In this document: one piece after another, positions 20,501 through 31,500 of the stretch | Layout of the letters: each line of letters starts with the position of its first letter | Numbering within the stretch: the stretch's first letter is position 1 | Assembly (NCBI GenBank): GCA_964489525.1 | Contig: CAZAYY010000004.1 | Span: forward strand, 124,001 to 188,000 | Origin: CAZAYY01 sp964489525 | GTDB taxonomy: Bacteria > Chloroflexota > Anaerolineae > Anaerolineales > JABWBV01 | Reading direction: 5' to 3' | DNA: 64,000 bases | Notes under the pieces: model-generated | Database searches by the model: none | What the model saw: only the letters and a program-made list of their open reading frames with translations | Told to the model about the DNA's origin: nothing | Made by a program: the position numbers and the translations under genes

Positions 20501-22055
20501 TATCCTGGTTAAAAGCGCTGGCATTAACAAACATTCGGTACATGGTGGTGACATTGGCCGTATTCCACCCGCTTATATCCTGGTTAAAGGCGGTGGCGCC
20601 GTGGAACATAGACGTCATATTCGTCATATTGGTGGTGTTCCATCCGCCGATAGGTTGGTTGAAGGCAAAGGCATCGTGGAACATGTCGTTTGCCAGGGTA
20701 ACATTGGCGGTGGTCCATCCGCTGATGTTTTGATTGAAGACACTGGCGCCGTGGAACATACCGTTCATGTAGAGGACATTGGCCGTGTTCCAATTGCCAA
20801 TGTTCTGGTTAAAGGCGCTGGCGGCAGCAAACATGGCATCCATATAATAAACGTTGGCGGTATCCCAATTGCCAATATCCTGGTTGAAGGCGCTGGCGCC
20901 CTGGAACATGGCGGTCATGTAATTGACGCTGCCAGTATCCCAACTGCCGATATCCTGGTTGAAGGAGGTGGCAAATAAAAACATCCCGAACATGGAGGTG
21001 ACCTTAGCGGTATTCCATGCTCCGATATCCTGGTTAAAGGCGCTGGCATAGCCAAACATGGTCCCCATAGTGGTGACGTTGGCCGTATTCCATCCGCCAA
21101 TTGGCCCATTAAAAGCACTGGCGCCGTAAAATGTGGAGGCCATGTTGGTTACTTTGCTGGTATCCCACCCCCCGATGTCCTGGTTAAAGGCGCTGGCATT
21201 AACAAACATTCGGTACATGGTGGTGACATTGGAAGTGTTCCAGCCGCCGATGTCCTGGTTAAAGCTGCTGGCGCCATGGAACATAGATGTCATATTGGTT
21301 ACATTGGCAGTATTCCAGTTGCCAATATCCTGGTTAAAGGCAGCGGCGTCGAAGAACATGAAGTCCATTGCCCTCACATTGGCAGTGTTCCAGCCGCCGA
21401 TGTTCTGGTTGAAAGAGGTGGCTCCTTGAAACATCGAATTCATGTAGAGAACCGTGGATGTATTCCAACTCCAAATATTTTGGTTGAAGGCTGTTGCGTA
21501 GGCGAACATGGCGGTTAAATCAATCAAATTGGAGAGGTCGGGGGCATCCGGTGCGTTTCCAACCAGGTTGGAAGCCCCGTAAAAGGCATTGTAGAAAGAA
21601 CTCCATTTGCCGGTCCCCCACTGTTCAATGCTCAGCAGTTTCTGGACATCGTCGCTGTTGTTGAAATGGATGCGGTGAAAACCGGTTCCCAGGCCGCTGT
21701 TATCGCTGATGCGAATGGTGTAGGTTCCGGGTGCACCGTAGGTGCAGGTATAGCTGCCCGTTTGCCCGGTGGCCTCGTTGCTGCCATTGTTATCGCAGTC
21801 CACGTTGTAGTTGTAGCCGCCACCGGTGGTGGGGATGGTGAATTGGGTAGTTGCCGAGGTGCCGGGGTTGTCGGTTTTGACGGTGATAATGAAATCGTCT
21901 GGTGTGCGCATATCCTGCAGGTTTGCAGCAGCCGTGTCCGTCTGGGCAAGGGCGGTTCCGGTTGGTAAAACGGCTGGCCAGGCCAGACTGGCGAGGATGA
22001 GCAAGATAGAAAGCGCCAACCGGCGACCCCCGAAAACTTTATGGTAATGTTTCAT
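17544..22055 (-). CDS. BspA-like (DUF285) repeat surface protein with three modules
   Basis: The start is placed at the ATG at 22055. It has AGGAG nine bases upstream and opens a signal peptide (MKHYHKVFGGRR, a hydrophobic core, then TALAQ). The frame is open for 91 codons further upstream, but that part looks non-coding. The product has 1503 residues. It has three modules, each with a header of about 115 residues (FTIPTTGGGYNYNVDC, YTIRISDNSG, LLSIEQWG), an array of 25-residue BspA-type repeats with the core MF-A-AFNQDIG-WNT, and a closing unit (YDALL-GWASQA). I count 19, 10 and 3 repeat units. An Ig-like choice-of-anchor-D/HYDIN-type domain (about 18320-18710) separates modules two and three. 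The C-terminus is NRYYLPMVVTTGK. BspA-type proteins elsewhere are cell-surface adhesins. It is divergent from the 6409-residue gene. Confidence 0.9.
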   Translation of the reverse strand: MKHYHKVFGGRRLALSILLILASLAWPAVLPTGTALAQTDTAAANLQDMRTPDDFIITVKTDNPGTSATTQFTIPTTGGGYNYNVDCDNNGSNEATGQTGSYTCTYGAPGTYTIRISDNSGLGTGFHRIHFNNSDDVQKLLSIEQWGTGKWSSFYNAFYGASNLVGNAPDAPDLSNLIDLTAMFAYATAFNQNIWSWNTSTVLYMNSMFQGATSFNQNIGGWNTANVRAMDFMFFDAAAFNQDIGNWNTANVTNMTSMFHGASSFNQDIGGWNTSNVTTMYRMFVNASAFNQDIGGWDTSKVTNMASTFYGASAFNGPIGGWNTANVTTMGTMFGYASAFNQDIGAWNTAKVTSMFGMFLFATSFNQDIGSWDTGSVNYMTAMFQGASAFNQDIGNWDTANVYYMDAMFAAASAFNQNIGNWNTANVLYMNGMFHGASVFNQNISGWTTANVTLANDMFHDAFAFNQPIGGWNTTNMTNMTSMFHGATAFNQDISGWNTANVTTMYRMFVNASAFNQDIGGWDTSKVTNMASTFYGASAFNQDISGWNTASVTTMGTMFAYASAFDQDISGWDTANVNTMFGMFAFATAFNQDIGAWNTVLVTNMAQMFDNASAFNQDLGSWNITTLTSAANMFAGAALSSENYDALLVGWASQAAQPNVVFGAGTTPYCAGETARNTLVTTYNWTITDGGKSCPVAEFIFTVKTDNPGTSAANQFTIPTTGNGYNYNVDCNSDTVNEATGQTGNYTCNYGAPGTYTITISDNSGLGSGFHRIYFNNTGDRRKLLSVNQWGIGQWSSFNNAFAGASNLAILATDTPNLSNVTDLSRMFYYATSLNQDLDHWNTSNVTNMSEMFRGALNFNGDIGSWNVSNVTDMSWMFALAFDFNQDLNTWNTTSVTHLPGMFYNALAFNQDIGSWNTSNVSDMSWMFAGARLFNQNIGGWNTANVSNMQKMFYYAAAFNQPVGAWNTTNITNMSWIFAGARNFDQPLGDWDTTNVTHMAGMFWGAAAFNQDIGGWNTGKVTDMAWMFAAAGVFDQNIGGWDVGALQNAAKMLHEAYLSTSHYDALLTGWASQALQSNVVFDAGDNAYCSGENARQYIITTYNWTITDFGKAFICPADIDVRWNGISITNGDMTPSLADGTNFGSMPSSEDSIEQQFEIFNTGGAPLHLNGSPKIDLGDGTSFFLFAVPLGSSVGVGQSVSFIVSFSPITAGTFTDTVTIASSDPDENPFTFMISATRLPARAGTQADFVMTVQTDLPGRSSGSQFTIPTTGGGYNYSVDCNDDGLLEAINLVGDYTCRYPSPGRYTIRISDDSRDSTGFPQIFFNNSGDEEKLLSIDQWGAFQWQSFYGAFYGAANLALQASDAPDLFNVTDLSYMFAGATALNQPIGHWDTSTIVDMSYMFAGATSFNQDLSFWDVGSLVNAAGMFSGAQLSTAYYDALLSAWSRQALQPQTVFDGGSSTYSLIGENALENLRNTYQWSISDGGRAPQNRYYLPMVVTTGK
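18850..19605 (-). repeat. Second BspA repeat array (10 units of about 75 bp)
   Basis: Ten units with the pattern NVT-MS-MF-A-FNQDIG-WNT. They are more divergent from each other than the units of module one and show no internal block duplication. The array ends in a closing unit with YDALLTGWASQALQ. Confidence 0.8.
20179..21528 (-). repeat. 675-bp tandem duplication (2 x 9 BspA repeats of 75 bp)
   Basis: Repeats 1-9 of module one (about 20854-21528) correspond one-to-one with repeats 10-18 (about 20179-20853). For example, the stretch encoding MYRMFVNASAFNQDIGGW starts its shared block at 21196 and again at 20521, exactly 675 bases apart. Unit-specific details such as YMN at units 2 and 11, and FYGASAFN at units 6 and 15, recur in the same order. 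Nine units of 75 bp were therefore duplicated as one block. Confidence 0.85.
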
Positions 22056-22244
22056 CAAACATTCTCCTGCAGGTGGAAAGTGTAGGACACCGGGCTGTCC
22101 AGGAAAGGGCCGGCCAGGTCGCAACAGGAGGGTAGAGTTTCCACCAAAGCCAAAGCCTGGCCAGGAGAATTTTTTTACAAAATTCCGGTCACAACAAGGG
22201 GATTTGCGATTATTAAATAAGAACTTGGAACCTGATGGTAGGAA

Positions 22245-22273
22245 ATTATAAAGGCAACCCGCCAGAGGCGCAA
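22245..22273 (-). promoter_or_regulatory. Promoter of the BspA-like gene
   Basis: On the minus strand TTGCGC (22268-22273), 17 bases, then TATAAT (22245-22250). Transcription would start near 22238 and give a leader of about 180 bases before the ATG at 22055. Confidence 0.6.
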
Positions 22274-22322
22274 GGAAAAATCGGGACAACTTTCGAAATA
22301 ATGCGAATTTTGCTGATTGCCT

Positions 22323-22350
22323 TGACAAACCAGGATTTAACTTTGATAAT
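22323..22350 (+). promoter_or_regulatory. Promoter of the 6409-residue protein gene
   Basis: TTGACA (22323-22328), 16 bases, then GATAAT (22345-22350). The predicted start near 22357 gives a leader of about 146 bases. Confidence 0.6.
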
Positions 22351-22436
22351 TAGCGCATCTTAATTCCCCCACATTTTATATTTAAACCTATTCTGAAACT
22401 GAAGAGTAGCAGGGCGGTTTAATGGTCCCTGGTTTG

Positions 22437-22466
22437 ACATGCGTCTTTTATTGAGAAGGCGCATGT
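22437..22466 (+). promoter_or_regulatory. Leader hairpin upstream of the 6409-residue protein gene
   Basis: ACATGCGTCTT (22437-22447) pairs with AAGGCGCATGT (22456-22466) over 11 positions with one G-T pair, around an eight-base loop. No T-tract follows, so it is not a terminator. It ends 24 bases before the ribosome-binding site AAGGAG (22491-22496). It may protect the mRNA or be an operator; the sequence does not decide. Confidence 0.5.
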
Positions 22467-22502
22467 GCTGGTTAAGATATTGTTTTATCTAAGGAGACGT
22501 TC

Positions 22503-25500
22503 ATGAAGACGCACGACCAAAGCCGCCTGCTCAACAAGATTTTCGTAGTCTTAATCCTGGGGCTGATTGCCCTGGGAATCTCCCGATCGGGGTTGGAAAG
22601 CACGTCCCAGGTTTTGCAAAACCAACCCACCGGCTTGGCAGCCCAATATGAAAACTGGCAAGCGGAACGCAGCGCGGCCAACACGGTCCAGGCTGCCTGG
22701 CATATGGCCCAGCAGTCGGGTGCATACAGCTTCCAAACCGAACTGGTTCAAACCACCTATCATCCCCCCAGAGTAACAAATGTGGGCCGGGAAGCCGAGG
22801 TGGACACCCTCTTTTTGCAGGGACAGACTGATCTGCAAAAAAAATCCATGGAGATATCGCTCTGGCAGAGCGGTCAGAGCACCAGCCCCGAAAATGCTAC
22901 CCAGGTGCGGGTGGATGGTGACCAGGCCTATGGGCGCACCTCATCGCTGGGGGAATGGGAACCGATTGATAACTTTACGGGCAGTTTTGCCCCGGCGAGC
23001 GACCTGCTCGCTTATCTGCATGGCGCCAGGAATTTCCAGGAGGTAACGCCGTTAAATGTATCTTACCGGCAGTTTACCTTTGACGTGGATGGGCCGGCTT
23101 TTGCTGAATATATTCGGACGCAGATGGAAGCCGAACTTCGCCGGGCGGGTAAACTGCCTTTGGGATTAACCTTGGATGCCTCGGAAGAATATCGGGCAAT
23201 GCTTGGGTCTGGCGAAATCTGGCTCAACGAGAACGGATTACCCCAACACATGCAGATGGATATCCAGTTTCCACAGCAGCCGGATGGTTCGCGCGTCAAA
23301 GTGGCGATCCAATCGAACTTTTCCAATTACGCACCGCTGGAGCAAACTGCCTTCACTTTGCCTGGCAGCCAGGCCGGCCTGCCGGGTGAATTTGCGGCAG
23401 CCGCCGCCAACCTGGCCCGGTCTTTCACGCTTGGGCTAAGAGATGGGCAAATCATCGGGCAGATAGTTGGATTTTTGTTCATTTTGGGCTTGCTGGTTCT
23501 TGTGTTGGTATATGGGCGCCGCCCACAAGTTTATACCGCGTTGGCCCTGACGGTCATCCTTTCGATGGTGGTTACGCCCTTGCTGCAAAGCGCCCAGGTC
23601 CAGGCCTATTATGCCGACCAGGCCGCGGAGCAAAAAGCGTTGGCAGCCCGGCAGGCGGAAAAAGAAAGTGAAGCCCAAATGACAGAGAGCATTTTTGGCG
23701 GAGCCTGGAACGCTCAGCAAGACCCGTTGGAAACGGCGGAAAACCTGGCTGCGGCGCAGACCACTCTGGAACAACAGCAGGCGGACCCAACCGCTGGTTT
23801 CCAGATTTCACAGGGACAAACGGCAGGTCGGGCGACGGAAGATGACCTGGCCAGAACAACCGACAGTGATGGGGATGGGCTGGTGGATGGCCTGGAACAC
23901 CCGGACTGCATAAACCGCGGCCCGGACTGTGACGGAGACGGCCTGACCGACCTGCAGGAATACCGCCTGGGCACCAACCCCACTTCGAAAGACACCGATG
24001 GGGATGACCTGCAAGATGGCATGGAAGTGCGGGGTTTTGGCAGCGGTGGCATCCTCAACGGAAAATGGTACAGCAACCCGAACAGCATTGATACCAACCG
24101 CGATGGGTTGCCCGACAACCTGGAATGCTGGCAGGATGCAACCCTCAACCAGATCAGCAGCGCCATGCCGTCTGCCACCCCCTGCGACCGGGATACGGAT
24201 GGCGATGGCGTGCCGGATATTTTTGACCTGGACAACGACAACGACGGGGTGGATGATAAAACAGACCTCTCTCCTTTTTCGAAACTATCCGGCCCGTTTA
24301 GTTATGGTAACCCCTTCACCTTTCAGCTAAGTGCGCCCAACGACAGCAGCAACCCGGTGTTTGTTGAACTTCAGTTGGTCCCCACAGACCGTAACCAGAT
24401 TTCTTATGCCAATAACATCCTGGAGTGGCCAGGGAACGATAACCAGGGCCAGATCCAGGTGGCGAAAACGGACAGCGAGAAAAATAAGTATAACGAGAAT
24501 GGAAACCTGGTTGTGGTGCCGATGTTGGAAGTGAAACTTCCAATATCGAATGTTCCATTTATTGCCTCAGACAGCTACGTGGTAACCCGAACCTTTGCAA
24601 TTGAGCCAGTTGTAAAGGTCTTTCGTGGAAATCACACCAGCCAGGTGCGCATTGAGGCCATTGACAACGGGGCAAAAACCCGGGTGACGTTTGCCAGCCT
24701 GCTGGATGAGCGCGGCGAACCGGTTGACACCAATGGAAACCCGGTGATGATTGACAAAATTCAGATTGTACCCAGCGACCAGTGCAGCAAGAATTCCATC
24801 AGCGGGGTGGTCTCTACCATTGAAAACGCTGTGTTGGGGAGTACCTTGGAAATTGAGCTGCCCCTCTCAAAAGTTCTTAATGGCAGCCATGCATTATATT
24901 ATGTAGACTCAGGCCATGAATTTGACCTTGGTGGTTTCCCCTTTTCGACAAGCATTTCTTCTTGCAATCCCCTGGGCGACCTGCCTAACGGCGCCCTGCC
25001 TGAGAACCAGGTTTATGATATCCGCCCATTAGAAACCTATGGTATCAGCCTGCGCGATGTGCAGGATGACAGGGGAAATAACACCCATTTGGTGCTCTAT
25101 GTCCCGGTCAATATTGTCTCCGGGACCACGGGTGGCGAGAAACAGGCACTGGCCGCCCAGATTCCCTACCTGGCACCGAAGAACAACCTGAACAGCGCGC
25201 ATGAAGTCCGGCTGTTGTGGATGATTCAACTGCTGGACGATAATAACCAGGTCCAGTTTATCCATACCTACGCGAACGAAAGCTGGACGGTATCCGGGTT
25301 CAGCGCTCGCCAGGATACACAAATCCAATCCGCAATTATTTACCAGGACCCGAATCACACCGCCACCCCAATCACGGATCGCAAAGCCCAAACCAACCTG
25401 CTGATTGCGGCCAAAACCCTGGATGAACGTTTTCTGCAGAACCCCGATGGAAAAACAGAGGGCCGGGTGAACCTGGCGGCCAACCTGCCTGCCACCGCGT

Positions 25501-28500
25501 TGGGTGCGCCAGCAGGCAGCCTGGTAGTTAACTACCAGGACACATACACCTCTGCCAGCGAGATGCTGGCAGACATTGTGACCCGCCGCAACCCACAGGT
25601 GCTGGCGAATTTCGAATCTGGTGGAACCTATAAAAACGGCTACGACCATGCGCTGCTGTTGTACGCTGTCCGGCAGACTTACCGGCAAACCAACCTGGAC
25701 ACTGGCTTCAAGACCACATCCGGTACAATTGGGCTGGAGCTGCCTGCGATAACCACCACCCTTGCTTCGTATAACTGGAAACCTTTCCGCTATTCCAGTA
25801 CGCTGGCCCAAAAATGGTCTACCATCCCCATCAGTGAATATGTGGACCTGCTCACGGTGAACCTGGAAGATGCCCTGAAGAACAGTACCCCCAAGTATTT
25901 ATCTTCGGTGGTGCCAGAAGACCGGCCCGATTACCTGGATGGCCTCATGCTGGCGGTGCGTTCTTTTGCGGTGTCCAACGTGTTTGGCGCGAGCCGGGTT
26001 GTCCAGGTGGGCGAAGCGATCACACCGGAAAAGAAAGATGTTGATACTGACCCAGTCGAAGACACAGGGGATGCGTTTGAAAAGGTAGCGGGGGTTGTGT
26101 TAGAACCCTTCCTCGAATCCCTGGAAGCATCGGCGATTGCCCGAGCCAATCGAGCCACAAATACCAAAAAACTTGTGGTTGTGGCGACTTTTATGGGCAA
26201 AATGAAGAATCAAAAGGCCAACTCACTACCGATAGGTAAGCCGGATGGCAGTTCCAAGCTGGCCACAGCCGGGGCTGTGGCTGCGGCTGGGCTGCCAGTT
26301 GTAATGATGGCGATAACCATCGCCGGGATTTCTTTTAATCCCGGCAACAAACCCTTGAGCGTCGTCTTATCCACAACCCCCCTGACCATTGAGTTGGTGT
26401 TGTCATCTATCGAAATGTTCGAAGCTGTTAAAGACGTAACCAATGGGGCAAAAGCGGCCAAGGCAACAGGGACGGCAGCGAATGCGGCCAATGGCGCAAA
26501 AGCGGCCGCTTCAATTACGAAAACTACAGTCGTACTGGCCGTTGTGGCGCTGGTCATTACGGGGGTTGTGGCGGTCGGCGCTTTCATTTACCAGTGGGCT
26601 GCGGGTCAATTTAATATTGCTGACCTGGCTTTTACCGATGCGCTGGCTGATTTGATCGCCAAGCTGGTGGTTGCGGTCATACTTTTTGCGCTTACTTTTG
26701 TGCCCATCGTCGGGCCAATTATCCTTGCCGTTTTTGCCGTGGTGGACGCGCTGGCTGCACTGACTTGTAAGGTGCTTGATGAAGCCGGAGTAAACCCGGA
26801 GAAGGGGAAAATAAATATTCCGCGCACAGGGTTTGAGTTTGATCCGTGTGAAGGCCTGACGGGTGTCGCAGAGCAAATTGTGAAATTTGGATTGTTCAGC
26901 CAGACCGTCCTGGTGGGCAACATGGACGCAGATGATCGCTTGAATATTAGCAATTTCAATGTAAATCTCACCGATCCCAATGTGGGATTCCAGGTGGGCA
27001 ATGCCATGCAGCCCTCGGTGCGGGTAGATAACAAAATTGTGCTGGTAGATCAGCCCATTAATCCCTCTGCTTTAAAGTATTTTTGGCAGTTTAATTGGGA
27101 CAACCTGGATGACGCCACGCACCTCTTTGACCTGGTTACCAACGACAAGGACGAAGGCAAAAAACCCAGCCTGGATCAGATGGAAGACAAGTGGATGGAA
27201 ATGGGTGCAGACGGGCAGCTCGTCACCCGGCGCCCTGTCGCGGGGATTGGATATGATGACCCGCTCCATATGGAACCTGCCACCGCGAAAATGGAGACTT
27301 CCATTGCGTTTCCAACTGCGGGCCTCAATCAGCAGTACGACGTGTACATTCGGGCCCGCTATGCCAACCCCGCCCAGGAGTGCTGGTCTGCTCCGATTCC
27401 TCCATTTGGTGCGCTTTTGGCCCCGGCGGTGTGCTATATTCGCAAAAGCCCAACCACGAACTTTATCCCCATGCCCCAAATTTTTGATATCTTTCCATCC
27501 AACCTGACTGGTTTTTACCAGGCTGCCACAAAATCCAATGGGGCGACCCTGGCCTGGGGTGAAACCAGCAGCCCGGCGTTCCCCGCCATGGTAGATTTTG
27601 ATGGCGACGGGCTGCGCAGCGCGGCCTTCAATGGCAACGACCCTGATGACCGCTTCTGGGATACGGATAACGATGGCCTGAGCGATCCCTTTGAAATTAA
27701 ATACGGCACAGATCCCAACCGCGCCGACACTGATGCCGACGGGCTAACCGACCGCCAGGAGCTGCTCTTTGGGACCAACCCCGCCCTCAAAGATACCGAC
27801 GCGGATGGCCTGTGGGACTGTGAAGAAGTGTTTCATCAAGTCCTGGTCACCGATGCCGCTGGTAAATGCGGCGCAGTGGGCAGTTGGTACGGCGGCTGGG
27901 GTTTCGTTTACGACCTGGGTTCAAACGGCATCCCGGTTGAAACCTGGGTAACCAGCGACCCGACCACCAGCGATGGCGATGGCGACACCCTGACGGATGC
28001 CCAGGAAAAAATCTTTGGCTTTCACCCCGGGGTGGTGTCTGACCCGGATGTTCTCGGCTTCATTGCAAAAATGCGCGAGGTGAACGCCCCGGTTGCCTTG
28101 CTGCGCTTTGAAGAACGCGCCGGCGCGAACCTGTTTAGCGATTTCTCTGGCCTGACCAACAACGCCACCTGCGCCGGGAATACCTGCCCGGTTGCCGGGC
28201 ACGAAGCCCGTTACACGAATGGCTTGGTTTTTGATGGGACGGATGATTATGTCACCATCAAAGAAGTTGCCCCGCTGAAAAACAGTTCATTTACCGTGGC
28301 TTTTTGGGCAAAGCGCCAGGCTGCCGGACAGGTAGATATCGCTTTCAGAACTGGCCCAAATTCGACCAACCAGGGCTTACATATTGGTTTTCGCGATAAC
28401 AACAAATTTATCTGTGCATTTTTCGGAAATGACCTGGATACCAGCGCAAGCTACACCGACACAGATTGGCACCATTGGGCCTGTACATACGACCACACTA

Positions 28501-31500
28501 CCCACCAGCGGACCATCTACCGCGACGGCCAGCAGGTAGCCCAGGATACATCTTCGGCCCATTACCAGGGCAGCGGCGAATGGACGCTTGGTAAGGAGTG
28601 GGGAACGCATTACTTTGGCGGCATGCTGGATGAATTCACTGTCTTCAACTCCGCCCTCTCCCAGGGGCAAGTGGAGCGGGTGCGCGACGCGCGTTACAAC
28701 CCGGGCGGCGCCAATATCACCGTCGCTCCTGGCGACCTGCTGGCCTACGAAGGCATCCTGGAAAACAAACTGTTGGGCCGCACCATGCAGGGCCTGATGC
28801 AGACCTATTTTCCCAGCGGCTTCGGCACCAGCAGCGCCTCGGCCATTCAAAGCTTCAAACTGGCCGCTGCCAAAACCAAAACCATCCGGGACCAATTCAA
28901 CGTTCCCGCAGGGACGGCTTCGGGGGTTTACAACCTTGCCCAACGAGCCGATGCGGTGGTGGTAGATGCCCGCGGTGCACTGGGCTACCCGGTGGTGTAC
29001 TTCCCCTTCGACCAACCACCAGCCAACGATCCATACAGACAGCCCGATAATTATGCCTACGACCCGCCGCAATCTCCGGGTCAGGGCGGGTTTTCTTCCA
29101 TAAACACGGTTTATGACACCAGCCTGAAGGCGAAAGGGACAGCCTCATTGGCATTGGCGAATTTGCGCTATATCCAACTTCCCAAGGCCTTTGTAGACAC
29201 CGCCGATTTCACCTTTGCTGCCTGGGTATATTGGAAAGGGGATGGGGATTGGCAGCGCATTTTTGATTTTGGACAGAGCAGCAGCCGGTCCATGGTTCTG
29301 ACGCCAAAACGAAGTGGTGATAACGGCTGGCAGTTTAATATCCAGGGGCAAAATAACGAAATTGTCTCTGTTCCTGGCAATCGGCCATTTCCTAAAAATC
29401 AATGGGCTCATGTCGCCGTTACCCTGCAGGGTAATACCGGCATCATTTACCTGAATGGTGCTGAAGTTGGGCGCGGCACAATAAACCAAAACCCTAGTGA
29501 TGTGGCTGGAAACAATAATTACATCGGAAAATCGCAAACGGATGGGGACCCGTTCAATGGCAACCTGGATGACCTGTTTATTTTCCACCGTGCCCTGAGC
29601 GAAGGCGAGATTGCCCGGATGGCTGAACTGCCGCCGGATATTTTGTTCACTTTTGATAACCAGAACCTGGACTATGCCCCTGGCAAAAGCGCAAGTGTGT
29701 GGAGCGGGACGGTGTCCTACGATGCGGGAATTTCCGGATCCGGTTTGAGGTTTAATGGAGAGTCTAATATCCAATTCTCGGCTGGGAATTTAACCAACTT
29801 CTCGGATAAGAACTTTACCATCGCGGCCTGGGTGAAACCGGAAACTAACGACACCACCCGCACCATTTTTGGTCAGCCGCCAGATATTTTGCACCAGATT
29901 GAAAAGAATTCAGACGCGGCCCTGGGGGTTTGGAACAACCGGACTGGCGGTCTTTACCTGCTGCATAAAGGCGCCGACCTGTTGTTGGGCACTGGCACCG
30001 GCGGGGATACCCAAGAGACCGGTTGGATGCCGGGCGTGCTGTCTGTGAATGCCTGGAACCATGTTGTGGTCACGACCAACGGTGGGAATATGGAGGTATA
30101 TGTTAACGGCGTTCTAAAAGAAACGCTGGCAATTGGAACCGCCAGCCCCACGAATCTATCCCACTTGAGTTTTGGGGAGGATAATTACTGCGCCCAGTTC
30201 AACCTGCGCGCGAAATATGTCGTAACTGAAAATGATTCTGGGAAAGCTGAGTTTGTTTCTAAGTTCGTTTTTCAAAAATATAATGCCAGCCAAACCATGG
30301 ATTACAACTATTTCGCATCCGCCGGAGACTACTGGCCTAATGGTTTATATTGGGTATATCCAGGCGGTCAGCCTTTCGAGCAACTCCGATTTATCACCTG
30401 GAAAGACAAAAATTATGGCTTTTGCAACAGCGAGCAGAAAATTTTTATGTTTGAGGATGACGGTGGGTCGGATGATGATGAGTTTGAATCTGGTGATGAT
30501 CCCTTAGGGAATCTGATCCTGCACCCAAGAATGCGAGATAATTTTGTTGAAGGTCAGTTTGAGTTTAAGCGCAGCCCATCGGATGTTTGGAACCAAACGA
30601 ACATGTACTGGCATACATTTTCCTGGGATGGCGATGAGGTGCGCATGGCGTATACCATTCATAACAAAGCACTGCCTTTCCTGGGAGTGATGGACGACCT
30701 GCGCATCTACAACCAGGGGTTAACCCAGCGCCAGGTTTTGCAGCTTTATGAAGCCCAGAACATCCCCTTCCACTTCCGCTTGGATGACCCGCCCGGCGCC
30801 GGGGTGGACGGGCTGTTCAACTTCCGCAACGAGGGCAACGTGGCTGGCAGCGCGCGCGAGGGTACCTGCTCCCGCGCCGAATGCCCCACCAGCGGCCTGC
30901 CAGGGCGCATCAACCGCGCCGCTTATTTTGACGGCACTGAATTTATCACCGTCAGCGGCCAATCCGGCGGGTCAGAATTTAACCATGTGAGTTATTCTTT
31001 TTGGATAAAAACGGAGAGCAATGCCGGGGGAAAAATCATTGACACGGGCGTTTTCGTCTCCCTCGAAAACGGTAAAGTATGCTACACCACTGGGTTTTTT
31101 AAGACCTGCGCGATTATCGCCCTGCAAGCCAATACCTGGACGATGGTGACCCTGACCAACCGTCCCTCCGGCGGCGTAAATATCTATTACAACACCTCGG
31201 ATGTGTCGCCATACCCCGGTGAAACGAACCCATTGTTTGCTGTAACCCTGAAGAAAAACGCAATTTTCACGATCGGGAATGGTTTCCGGGGAATGTTGGA
31301 TGATGTCAAAGTGTTGGCAAATCCCGTCATTTCTGGCTGGGATCTCCTGCAGTTGTATAGGGATGCCCCGGCAATGATGCTGCACCTGGAGAACCCGGTG
31401 GGAACCTTCCTGTTTACCAACGAAGGCGGTTCTTGGGCTACGTGTACACTGGGCATCTGTCCCAAAGCCGGCGTGCCTGGGCAGGTGGGGACAGGGGTTG

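Larger units (their letters stand above)
22056..22502. other. 447-bp divergent intergenic region
   Basis: It separates the BspA-like gene (minus) from the 6409-residue gene (plus). It holds one sigma-70-type promoter for each direction, leaders of about 150-180 bases on each side, and a hairpin in the plus-strand leader. I see no gene in it; the 91-codon upward extension of the BspA frame has no coding character. Confidence 0.6.

Noticed and set aside
20085..20978. 297-codon plus-strand open frame with a regular repeat
   Set aside because: It is the reverse strand of the BspA repeat array; the periodicity is inherited from the real gene.
17740..21528. Regular 75-bp periodicity that could be taken for a CRISPR array or minisatellite
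   Set aside because: The units have no constant repeat and variable spacer pattern; the whole unit encodes a known protein repeat in frame with a signal peptide.
22056..22328. Upstream extension of the BspA-like frame by 91 codons
   Set aside because: The extension would place the signal peptide in the interior, has an unlikely composition, and covers the promoter; the ATG at 22055 has a good ribosome-binding site.
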